From Crocinitomicaceae bacterium (lineage in GTDB: Bacteria > Bacteroidota > Bacteroidia > Flavobacteriales_D > Crocinitomicaceae): 5,331 nt of DNA. This document shows, in pieces, positions 1 through 5,331 of the stretch (within the stretch, counting starts at the first letter, position 1; each line of letters begins with the position of its first letter). The DNA lies in contig WTIB01000167.1 of assembly GCA_011522905.1 (NCBI GenBank), positions 1 through 5,331 of the forward strand. Reading direction: 5' to 3'. The translations under genes were made by a program, and so were the position numbers. The notes under the pieces were generated by a model. That model did no database searches and was not told the DNA's origin. It saw only the letters and a program-made list of their open reading frames with translations.

Positions 1-552
1 GGGATGGACAGATTTTGGGTTGAGTTCTTCTTTGATTAACGAGGTGAGTGTGGCTTTGTCTTTTTTGAATAATATTTCAAAAAGTTTCGTAGTTGCAAGT
101 GCATCTCCGCCGGCTCTATGCCGGTTTTCAATTTGAATACCAATTTCCTTGCTTAGCTTTCCAAGGCTATACGATTCATGACCTGGTATTATTTGTCTTG
201 ATGCTACAACTGTGCATAGATGTGGTTTTCGAAAGTCATATCCCAATGTTTTAAATTCTGATCTGAACATGCCATAATCAAAAGAGACATTATGAGCAAC
301 GAATATACTGTCCTCAAAGAAGTCAATTACCTTTTTGGCTATTTCATAAAATTTAGGAGCGTTTTTTACATGTTTATTGGTGATTCCTGTTAGTCGGACA
401 ATAAATTCTGGAATATCTTGCTCTGGATTAATTAATGAAGAGAATTCATCAATTATTTTGTTTCCGTCATACTTGTACATGGCCAGCTCAGTAATTTTTG
501 AGCTTTTTGGACTTCCTCCAGTGGTTTCAACATCTACAATCACAAAATTCAT
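1..552 (-). CDS. DEDDh 3'-5' exonuclease (DnaQ/Pol III epsilon-like), C-terminus cut by window edge
   Basis: The 184 visible residues form a complete RNase T/DnaQ-type exonuclease domain. Exo I is DVETTG (D7, E9), Exo II is HNVSFDYG (D92), and Exo III is HRAGGDA, with the DEDDh general base H145 and metal ligand D150. This family removes nucleotides from 3' ends using two metal ions, in proofreading or repair. The ATG at 552 places the Exo I motif at residue 7, as is usual for the family. The frame stays open further upstream but without an ATG. The gene follows the DUF1801 gene by 40 nt and is probably the last visible gene of the leftward operon. No stop is reached before the window edge. 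The visible end (LNPKSVHP) resembles the linker that I recall joining this domain to a GIY-YIG nuclease domain in longer Bacteroidota proteins, but that second domain is not visible. A stand-alone exonuclease of about 190 residues remains possible. Confidence 0.92.
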   Translation of the reverse strand, partial: MNFVIVDVETTGGSPKSSKITELAMYKYDGNKIIDEFSSLINPEQDIPEFIVRLTGITNKHVKNAPKFYEIAKKVIDFFEDSIFVAHNVSFDYGMFRSEFKTLGYDFRKPHLCTVVASRQIIPGHESYSLGKLSKEIGIQIENRHRAGGDALATTKLFEILFKKDKATLTSLIKEELNPKSVHP

Positions 553-592
553 TGAATCTAAGTTATTCAAAAATTCAATGTTTTCATACGAA

Positions 593-1042
593 TCATTTTG
601 ATTTAATATTGGATTCGTAAATCTCGATCCATGTGTTACAAGAAATTTTAGATATGAGTTCCTCAATCAGATTATATGGTATCTCATCTGGCTTTTTAAA
701 ACGAATACAAGATTTACCCATGTCAAGCTTTCTCTTGCAATATTTGGGATATTCATCAACAAACCAATTTAAAATAGATGGTTCTGCATAAATTCCCATG
801 TGATATAAAGCAATAAAGTTTTTTTGATTGGCAATACTAACAAAAGGCAAGGCTTGATCAGTGTTTACATGATATCCATTGGGATAGATAGAGTGGGGCA
901 CTACATACGAAATCATTCCATATTGAAAGGTCTCTTCAAAACCTTTGGGTAAATTATTGACAATAGAATCTCTCAATTCCTCAAATGCTTTTTTTCGTTC
1001 ATCTGGAATTTGATTGAGATATTCCTTTACCTTGTTATTCAT
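593..1042 (-). CDS. DUF1801 domain-containing protein (YdhG-like)
   Basis: This is a 149-residue soluble protein with no signal peptide or membrane segment. It matches the DUF1801 pattern: an N-terminal helical stretch (about 1-30), the ETFQYGMISY segment (37-46), a hydrophobic strand ending in ALYHMGIY (78-85), and the late GKSCIRFK motif (109-116) followed by a helix (IPYNLIEELI, 121-130). The length is normal for the family. The biochemical role is not settled. Some members, such as B. subtilis YdhG/Fra, have been described as frataxin-like iron-binding proteins, but nothing in this sequence proves iron binding here. The start codon lies 2 nt after the aminotransferase stop, which implies translational coupling and shared transcription. 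An ATG overlaps its own stop (ATGA) but opens only nine codons. Confidence 0.88.
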   Translation of the reverse strand: MNNKVKEYLNQIPDERKKAFEELRDSIVNNLPKGFEETFQYGMISYVVPHSIYPNGYHVNTDQALPFVSIANQKNFIALYHMGIYAEPSILNWFVDEYPKYCKRKLDMGKSCIRFKKPDEIPYNLIEELISKISCNTWIEIYESNIKSK

Positions 1043-1044
1043 TT

Positions 1045-2244
1045 TTATGATAGTCTATCTGGATATACCTTTAATGCTTCCGATAGCACCTCTATCGATT
1101 TAAGTAGACTCTCTTTTTTCAAAACATAAGCAATTCTTGCTTCCTGTATTCCAAGGTTTTTACTTGAATAGAATCCAGCAGCTGGAGCCATCATAACAGT
1201 CTGACCTTCATGAGCATATTCTTCTAATAACCATTGGCAGAAATCCTCTGCATTTTTAACAGGAAATCGAGCTACACAATAAAATGCTCCCTTTGGTTTT
1301 GGACAGAATACTCCAGGAATTTTATTCAGTCCCTCTACCATAATATTCCTTCTTTCCACATATTCATTTTGAACTTCTTCGAAATAAGATTCTGGTGCAT
1401 CTAAAGCTGCTTCGGCCGCTATTTGATCTACAGTAGGTGGAGATAACCGTGCTTGTCCAAATTTCAATGCAGCGGAAATTACGGCTTTATTTTTAGAAAC
1501 TAAGGCACCAATTCGTGAACCACACATTGAATATCTCTTAGAAACTGAGTCAATCATGATTACATTATTTTCAATTCCTTCGATTTGCATTACCGAAATA
1601 GGCTTGGCTCCATCATAACAAAACTCTCTATATACCTCATCAGCAAATAAAAAGAGATCGTATTTCAGTACGATGTCTCTAAGCTTAAGAAGCTCTTCTT
1701 CAGAATAAACATATCCGGTTGGGTTTCCGGGATTGCAAATAACAATGGCTTTGGTTTTTTCCGATACTTTACGCTCAATTTCCGAAATTGGGGGTAGGGC
1801 AAAACCATTTTCAATGTCAGCCGATACAGGTACGACATTAAGACTAGCGCTCGTAGCAAAGCCATTATAATTGGCATAAAATGGTTCGGGAATAATAATC
1901 TCATCTTCAGGCTCGCAGGCAGTCATTAGACCGAACAATAAAGCTTCTGACCCTCCAGTTGTGACTAATATATTTTCGGATGTTACTTTAATTCCTTGAC
2001 TAGAATAACTTTGAGCTAGTTTTTCTCGATAAGATTCAAAACCTGCAGAGTGACTATATTCAATTACTTTTAAATCAATATTTTTTATCGCATTAATAGC
2101 CGCCTCTGGAGATTCAATATCGGGTTGACCTATGTTCAAGTGATATACATGAGTTCCTTTTTTTTTGGCCATTTCTGCATACGGAACAAGCTTTCGTATA
2201 GGGGACTCTGGCATGACAAGTGCTTTGCGAGATATATTGGGCAT
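1045..2244 (-). CDS. PLP-dependent class I/II aminotransferase (aspartate aminotransferase-like)
   Basis: This is a fold-type I aminotransferase of 399 residues, the usual family length, expected in the cytosol. Counting from the ATG at 2244, the expected active-site residues are present in order. They are GQPD (39-42), the SHSAG tyrosine neighbourhood (Y63, the residue that reaches the partner subunit), the TGGSEAL cofactor loop (96-102), a stacking aromatic F122, N174 in NPGNPTG, D202 and Y205 in ADEVY, the Schiff-base lysine K236 in SVSK, R244 eight residues later, and R370 for the substrate carboxylate. The reaction is amino transfer between an amino acid and a 2-oxo acid. The amino donor cannot be read from the sequence; aspartate, aromatic or branched substrates are all possible. 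A TTG at 2259 would add five residues, but I prefer the ATG because related proteins, as I recall them, begin at this MPxIS position. No Shine-Dalgarno supports either start. It follows the CPBP gene by about 21 nt and precedes the DUF1801 gene by 2 nt. Confidence 0.93.
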   Translation of the reverse strand: MPNISRKALVMPESPIRKLVPYAEMAKKKGTHVYHLNIGQPDIESPEAAINAIKNIDLKVIEYSHSAGFESYREKLAQSYSSQGIKVTSENILVTTGGSEALLFGLMTACEPEDEIIIPEPFYANYNGFATSASLNVVPVSADIENGFALPPISEIERKVSEKTKAIVICNPGNPTGYVYSEEELLKLRDIVLKYDLFLFADEVYREFCYDGAKPISVMQIEGIENNVIMIDSVSKRYSMCGSRIGALVSKNKAVISAALKFGQARLSPPTVDQIAAEAALDAPESYFEEVQNEYVERRNIMVEGLNKIPGVFCPKPKGAFYCVARFPVKNAEDFCQWLLEEYAHEGQTVMMAPAAGFYSSKNLGIQEARIAYVLKKESLLKSIEVLSEALKVYPDRLS

Positions 2245-2265
2245 ATTTTTTTTCGACAAATTTAA

Positions 2266-2811
2266 TTAATCTTCTTTGAGCATAAAAGTAAATAGGACGG
2301 CGTCATAAGAAAAGTGTGCAGCTATACAAAACCATATGCCAAATACATCAAGTCCGTAAGAAATTAAGATGATAAAAGGGAGAACAATTAAGCCGTAAAC
2401 TGAAAACCTCAAATTAAATGGATTTAGGTATCCGTGTAATGCGACAAATAATACGGAAGTCAACAATACTCCAGTGAATGATTGAATGCCTTGTCGGAAT
2501 AATAACTCCTCTCCAATTCCTGCACATAAAGAAAGAAACAATCCATCAAAAACGGATAGCTTCATGTTTCGTACCAATTTATTGATTTTCACTGGGACTT
2601 TTTCAAAAAAAGGAGCTTTCATAAACAGATATGCAATAAATCCATAAACGATACCTAATTGAAGTCCATACACTAATGGAATCATACGGAAATCATCAAA
2701 GGCAATAAAATCCAAAAATGAGGTCTGATTAAAGTAATATTGTAGGCAAAAACCAGGAATTGGAAATACAAGGAGCGTAATCCATCCAAATAAAATCATT
2801 TGATTCCTCAT
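2266..2811 (-). CDS. CPBP family intramembrane glutamic/metalloprotease (CAAX protease-like, Abi)
   Basis: This is a 181-residue polytopic membrane protein. Hydrophobic segments lie at about 5-25, 44-64, 86-100, 112-128, 137-152 and 155-176. The family signature is present: EELLFR (E101, E102, R106), FVALH (F122, H126) and a third HxxxD motif (H166, D170). These residues form the membrane-embedded active site of CPBP proteins, related to the Rce1 prenyl-protein endopeptidase. Bacterial members serve varied roles, including bacteriocin maturation or self-immunity and membrane-protein processing; the substrate here is unknown. The protein is short for the family, with only one visible catalytic core and no extra soluble domain. 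It is the first gene of the leftward operon, with a candidate promoter about 90 nt upstream. A second in-frame ATG at residue 5 (2799) is an alternative start. Confidence 0.9.
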   Translation of the reverse strand: MRNQMILFGWITLLVFPIPGFCLQYYFNQTSFLDFIAFDDFRMIPLVYGLQLGIVYGFIAYLFMKAPFFEKVPVKINKLVRNMKLSVFDGLFLSLCAGIGEELLFRQGIQSFTGVLLTSVLFVALHGYLNPFNLRFSVYGLIVLPFIILISYGLDVFGIWFCIAAHFSYDAVLFTFMLKED

Positions 2812-2944
2812 ATTTTATTTAAAATCGGTTAAATATTTGGTAGATCCCTTTTTTCACTCTACATTAGCAATATAAACGCTTAAACAACACGCCTATAGAC
2901 CAAATTTACTTTTAATAGTTGATAAAACAACGAAAATTTAAGTA
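2812..2944. promoter_or_regulatory. Divergent intergenic region between CPBP gene and sigma factor gene
   Basis: This 133-nt AT-rich spacer separates two genes pointing away from each other, so it must carry both upstream control regions. The minus-strand promoter is recognisable (see 2901-2930). For the plus strand there is only a one-mismatch -7 box (AATATTTG, 2832-2839) with no -33 partner, about 105 nt before the sigma start, so I do not call it. The sigma factor may use a different promoter class. An in-frame TAA at 2939-2941 makes the ATG at 2945 the first possible sigma start. Confidence 0.6.
2901..2930 (-). promoter_or_regulatory. Candidate Bacteroidota primary-sigma promoter for the leftward operon
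   Basis: Read on the minus strand, 2930-2928 is TTG and 2908-2901 is TAAATTTG. The second is an exact match to the TAnnTTTG -7 consensus of Bacteroidota. The spacing of 19 nt falls in the range known for the -33/-7 pair. The predicted transcript would begin near 2895 and give a leader of roughly 85 nt before the CPBP start. The region is AT-rich, so one -7 match by chance is possible; the correctly spaced TTG raises the odds. Confidence 0.5.
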
Positions 2945-3541
2945 ATGGTACTCTCTAATTTAGGTGATAGCGATTTAATTACCTCATACATTAATGGAAA
3001 TGAAAAAGCATTTGAAACATTATTGCTTCGACATAAAGATCGCGTATACAGATATATTTATTCAAAGCTGAAAGACAGTCAACTTTCAAATGATGTTTTT
3101 CAAGACACGTTTGTCAAAGTTGTAAATACCATAAAACTTGGTAATTACAATGAAGAAGGTAAGTTTTTACCATGGTGTATGCGTATTGCGCACAATCTTG
3201 TCATTGATCATTTTCGAAGACAGAGTAAAATGCGAATGATATCTGAAACAAGTCCATTTGACTCTAGTTATTCTATTTTTCACAAAATTGATTCGGGAGA
3301 GGATAATTATCTTGAATCTAAAACCAAAGAAGAGCTTGAAAACCAAATGGTCTCCTTAATTGATTATCTTCCTGAGGTTCAAAAAGAAATTATTCGTCTT
3401 CGGATTTTTCAGGACTTGTCATTTAAGGAAATCGCAGAGCTTAAAGATATCAGTATCAATACGGCATTGGGAAGAATGCGTTATGCTTTAATTAACATGA
3501 GAAAACTCATAGATAAGCACAATTTGGTAACCCATTTCTAA
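2945..3541 (+). CDS. ECF-like sigma-70 family RNA polymerase sigma factor
   Basis: This is a 198-residue two-domain sigma factor. Region 2 spans about residues 20-95. It includes the core-binding NDVFQDTFVKV segment (49-59) and the -10-melting/recognition helix with LPWCMRIAHN (75-84) and DHFRR (88-92). Region 4 spans about 133-190 and has the helix-turn-helix LSFKEIAELKDISINTALG (158-176), followed by a basic helix. There is no region 1 or region 3, as in ECF factors. The protein directs RNA polymerase to a set of promoters that cannot be named from sequence. It closely resembles a sigma factor type that I recall as widespread in Bacteroidota. No anti-sigma gene lies next to it: ffh follows after 80 nt, and a CPBP protease gene diverges upstream. 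The start is fixed by an in-frame stop two codons upstream. The leader has no Shine-Dalgarno sequence. Confidence 0.95.
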   Translation: MVLSNLGDSDLITSYINGNEKAFETLLLRHKDRVYRYIYSKLKDSQLSNDVFQDTFVKVVNTIKLGNYNEEGKFLPWCMRIAHNLVIDHFRRQSKMRMISETSPFDSSYSIFHKIDSGEDNYLESKTKEELENQMVSLIDYLPEVQKEIIRLRIFQDLSFKEIAELKDISINTALGRMRYALINMRKLIDKHNLVTHF

Positions 3542-3558
3542 ATTTTTCTCGTTGTTTT

Positions 3559-3582
3559 TATAGCTTTTCTTAACAAGCTATA
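3559..3582. other. Short AT-rich inverted repeat between sigma factor and ffh
   Basis: TATAGCTT (3559-3566) and AAGCTATA (3575-3582) form a perfect 8-bp stem around an 8-nt loop, starting 18 nt after the sigma factor stop. On the plus strand no T-run follows the stem, and on the minus strand A-rich sequence follows, so it is not a standard intrinsic terminator in either direction. It could be a weak attenuating or 3'-end-stabilising hairpin, or a protein site next to the ffh promoter. The stem has only two G-C pairs. Confidence 0.35.
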
Positions 3583-3596
3583 TGGATTCTAATCAG

Positions 3597-3604
3597 TATC
3601 TTTG
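3597..3604 (+). promoter_or_regulatory. Candidate -7 box for ffh
   Basis: TATCTTTG is an exact match to the Bacteroidota TAnnTTTG -7 element. It lies 17 nt before the ffh ATG, which would leave a leader of about 10 nt. No TTG or TTTG is found 17-23 nt further upstream, so the promoter is incomplete by the consensus. If real, it would let ffh and the following protease gene be expressed independently of the sigma gene. Confidence 0.35.
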
Positions 3605-3621
3605 AGCCTCAATTTTACACT

Positions 3622-4971
3622 ATGTTTGATAATTTAACAGAGAAATTTGAACGGGCATTCAAAGTTTTAAAAGGTCACGGTCAGATTACAGAGATTAATG
3701 TTGCAGAATCACTAAAGGAAGTTAGACGAGCTTTATTGGATGCAGATGTTAATTTTAAAACTGCAAAAAAGTTTACCAATACGGTAAAAGAGAAAGCATT
3801 AGGTCGAGATGTTTTAAAGTCAGTTTCTCCAGGACAATTGATGATTAAAATTTGTCATGAGGAGCTCATCAAACTTATGGGTGGTAATGAGGTAGAAATA
3901 AACTTGACTTCAAATCCATCGGTAGTTTTAATGTCAGGTCTACAAGGTTCAGGTAAAACCACCTTTACAGGAAAACTCGGGAATTATTTAACAAAGAAAA
4001 AAAACAAAAAGGTACTCCTCGTAGCTTGTGACGTATATCGTCCTGCTGCTATTGATCAGCTTCATGTGCTAGGTGAGCAACTCGGTATAGAGGTGTTTTC
4101 AAATAAGGAAGAAAAGAATCCCATTAACATTGCCAATGAAGCTATTAAAAAAGCCAAGGCAGAGGCTTATAATGTCGTGATAGTGGATACTGCCGGTCGA
4201 TTAGCAGTGGATGAGGTAATGATGACCGAGATAGAAAACTTGAAGAAATCTATTAATCCATCTGAAACACTTTTTGTGGTGGATTCAATGACTGGTCAAG
4301 ATGCAGTTAATACCGCAAAAACATTTAATGAAAGAATTGATTTTGATGGAGTAGTGCTTACCAAGCTAGATGGAGATACTCGTGGAGGAGCGGCCCTTAC
4401 CATTAAAGAGGTGGTCAATAAGCCAATTAAGTTTGTTGGAGTTGGTGAGAAAATGGATGCTCTAGATGTATTCTACCCTTCCAGAATGGCCGATCGTATT
4501 TTGGGAATGGGAGATGTGGTTTCACTTGTTGAAAAAGCACAGGAGCAGTTCGATGAGCAAGAAGCAAAAAAGCTTCAAAAGAAGATTTTAAAAAATCAAT
4601 TTGATTTTAATGATTTTCTATCTCAGCTTCAGCAGATAAAGAAGATGGGTAACGTTAAGGATTTAATGGGAATGATTCCTGGAGTAGGGAAGGCTATGAA
4701 AGGAGCGGATATTCCAGATGACGCATTCAAAGGGATAGAAGCCATTATTCATTCAATGACTCCAGAGGAGAGAACGAGTCCTGGAGTATTAAATGCATCT
4801 CGCAGAAGCAGAATAGCCAAAGGAAGTGGAACTTCGGTACAAGAGGTAAATAAACTCATTAAGCAATTTGAAGAAATGCGTAAGATGATGAAGATGATGA
4901 GTAATCCGAGGGCCATGTCCAATATGATGAGTCAAATGAAAAATATGAAAGGCGGAATGCCCGTCCTGTAA
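3622..4971 (+). CDS. ffh: Signal recognition particle protein Ffh (SRP54 GTPase)
   Basis: This is the full-length bacterial SRP54 homologue of 449 residues. Ffh binds signal sequences emerging from the ribosome, together with SRP RNA, and delivers the ribosome to the membrane receptor FtsY in a GTP-dependent cycle. The N domain (about 1-90) is a helical bundle carrying the ALLDADVN motif (37-44). The G domain shows G1 GLQGSGKT (106-113), DVYRPAA (137-143), G3 DTAGR (189-193), G4 TKLD (247-250), DTRGGAAL (252-259) and the closing GVGEK (273-277). The M domain (about 300-449) has the signal-binding and RNA-binding parts, including SRRSRIAKGSG (393-403) and a methionine-rich tail (about 419-447). 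No key residue is missing. An M50 protease gene begins 3 nt after the stop, so the two are likely cotranscribed. No SRP RNA gene was recognised in the window. Confidence 0.99.
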   Translation: MFDNLTEKFERAFKVLKGHGQITEINVAESLKEVRRALLDADVNFKTAKKFTNTVKEKALGRDVLKSVSPGQLMIKICHEELIKLMGGNEVEINLTSNPSVVLMSGLQGSGKTTFTGKLGNYLTKKKNKKVLLVACDVYRPAAIDQLHVLGEQLGIEVFSNKEEKNPINIANEAIKKAKAEAYNVVIVDTAGRLAVDEVMMTEIENLKKSINPSETLFVVDSMTGQDAVNTAKTFNERIDFDGVVLTKLDGDTRGGAALTIKEVVNKPIKFVGVGEKMDALDVFYPSRMADRILGMGDVVSLVEKAQEQFDEQEAKKLQKKILKNQFDFNDFLSQLQQIKKMGNVKDLMGMIPGVGKAMKGADIPDDAFKGIEAIIHSMTPEERTSPGVLNASRRSRIAKGSGTSVQEVNKLIKQFEEMRKMMKMMSNPRAMSNMMSQMKNMKGGMPVL

Positions 4972-4974
4972 AGA

Positions 4975-5331
4975 ATGGAAGAACAATTTGATTTTTATCC
5001 ACCAAAACCTGTTTTGCCTAAAAAGGAGGAAAAGTCAGGATGGAGTATGACGGTTTTGTCCTTGGTGCTTTTTGTGGCTTCTTTCATGATATTGTTTGCT
5101 GATCGAGTTCAGTTTCTCGTGTTCTTAATTATTGTATTATTTATTCATGAAATGGGACATTTTCTTTTCATGAAATATTTTAATTATAAAAATGTTAAGA
5201 TGATGTTTGTGCCGCTCATGGGTGCATTTGTTCAAGGGGTCAAAAAGATTTATTCCCAAAAGGAAAGCTTTTTTGTGATTCTAGGTGGACCTGTACCAGG
5301 AATATGTTTAGGTATTATTGGCAGTATTTTT
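4975..5331 (+). CDS. M50 / site-2-protease-like intramembrane zinc metalloprotease, C-terminus cut by window edge
   Basis: The frame is open from the ATG at 4975 to the window end (119 codons, no stop). A polar, proline- and lysine-rich N-terminus (1-22) precedes a first membrane segment (about 25-42). A second hydrophobic segment (about 46-66) contains HEMGH (H58, E59, H62), the zinc-binding HExxH site of M50 proteases. A third begins at about 98 and carries GGPVPG (104-109), resembling the conserved glycine/proline turn in this family. The remaining core, including the distal zinc-ligand aspartate motif, lies outside the window. M50 enzymes cut transmembrane segments of substrates such as anti-sigma factors; the substrate here is unknown. 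The visible part lacks the early PDZ-bearing layout of RseP, since GGPVPG follows HEMGH after about 40 residues. It begins 3 nt after ffh, which suggests shared expression. A second in-frame ATG occurs at residue 25 but would remove the N-terminal tail. Confidence 0.85.
   Translation, partial: MEEQFDFYPPKPVLPKKEEKSGWSMTVLSLVLFVASFMILFADRVQFLVFLIIVLFIHEMGHFLFMKYFNYKNVKMMFVPLMGAFVQGVKKIYSQKESFFVILGGPVPGICLGIIGSIF

Noticed and set aside
567..596. Nine-codon minus-strand frame whose ATG overlaps the DUF1801 stop (ATGA)
   Set aside because: It is too short and has no recognisable content. The exonuclease start at 552 already gives the family-typical N-terminus, so no leader peptide or frameshift is needed.
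377..601. 74-codon plus-strand open frame opposite the exonuclease gene
   Set aside because: It is antisense to a gene with complete catalytic motifs, has no recognisable domain, and is explained by coding bias on the opposite strand.
1665..1904. 79-codon minus-strand open frame inside the aminotransferase gene
   Set aside because: It is an out-of-frame shadow of the aminotransferase, whose active-site residues lie in the other frame.
2902..2940. Direct repeat of AAATTTA (2902-2908 and 2934-2940) in the divergent spacer
   Set aside because: It is a short, low-complexity AT repeat likely by chance in this composition; the first copy is already explained by the -7 box.
3559..3582. Hairpin after the sigma factor gene as a rho-independent terminator
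   Set aside because: The stem is AT-rich and no T-run follows it on either strand, so it is kept only as an inverted repeat.
4789..4986. 65-codon minus-strand open frame rich in histidine
   Set aside because: It is antisense to the methionine-rich M domain of ffh: the histidine run is the reverse complement of repeated ATG codons.
5023..5042. Strong Shine-Dalgarno-like AAGGAGG ten nt before an ATG at 5040
   Set aside because: It lies within the M50 coding frame as lysine/glutamate codons. The ATG it precedes is out of frame and stops after 20 codons, and Bacteroidota rarely use Shine-Dalgarno pairing for starts.

Overview
The window looks like ordinary chromosome from a member of the Bacteroidota (Cytophagia/Flavobacteriia-like). 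The signs are low G+C, A-rich leaders with no Shine-Dalgarno sequence before the starts, two exact matches to the TAnnTTTG -7 box of that phylum, and proteins that read like Bacteroidota types, notably the sigma factor and the exonuclease. This placement is inference from sequence character; no database was searched. There is no rRNA, tRNA, CRISPR array, insertion sequence or phage gene.

Minus-strand block (1-2811). Four genes run leftward in tight order: a CPBP-family intramembrane metalloprotease (2266-2811), a PLP-dependent class I/II aminotransferase (1045-2244), a DUF1801 protein (593-1042) and a DEDDh 3'-5' exonuclease (1-552) whose C-terminus is cut by the window edge. The gaps are about 21, 2 and 40 nt, so the block is probably one operon. 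A good candidate promoter (TTG-N19-TAAATTTG on the minus strand, 2901-2930) lies in front of it. The four products share no obvious pathway.

Plus-strand block (2945-5331). An ECF-like sigma-70 factor (2945-3541) is followed after 80 nt by ffh, the signal recognition particle GTPase (3622-4971). Three nt later comes the start of an M50/site-2-protease-like membrane metalloprotease (4975 to the window end, truncated). The 80-nt gap holds a short AT-rich hairpin and an exact -7 box match just before ffh, so ffh and the protease may be transcribed separately from the sigma gene.

The 133-nt intergenic stretch 2812-2944 separates the divergent blocks. The main functional theme is membrane and envelope biology: SRP targeting, two different intramembrane-protease families and an ECF-type sigma factor without a visible anti-sigma partner. 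I see no clearly new system. The most interesting points are the orphan sigma factor flanked by intramembrane proteases and the ffh/M50 coupling.
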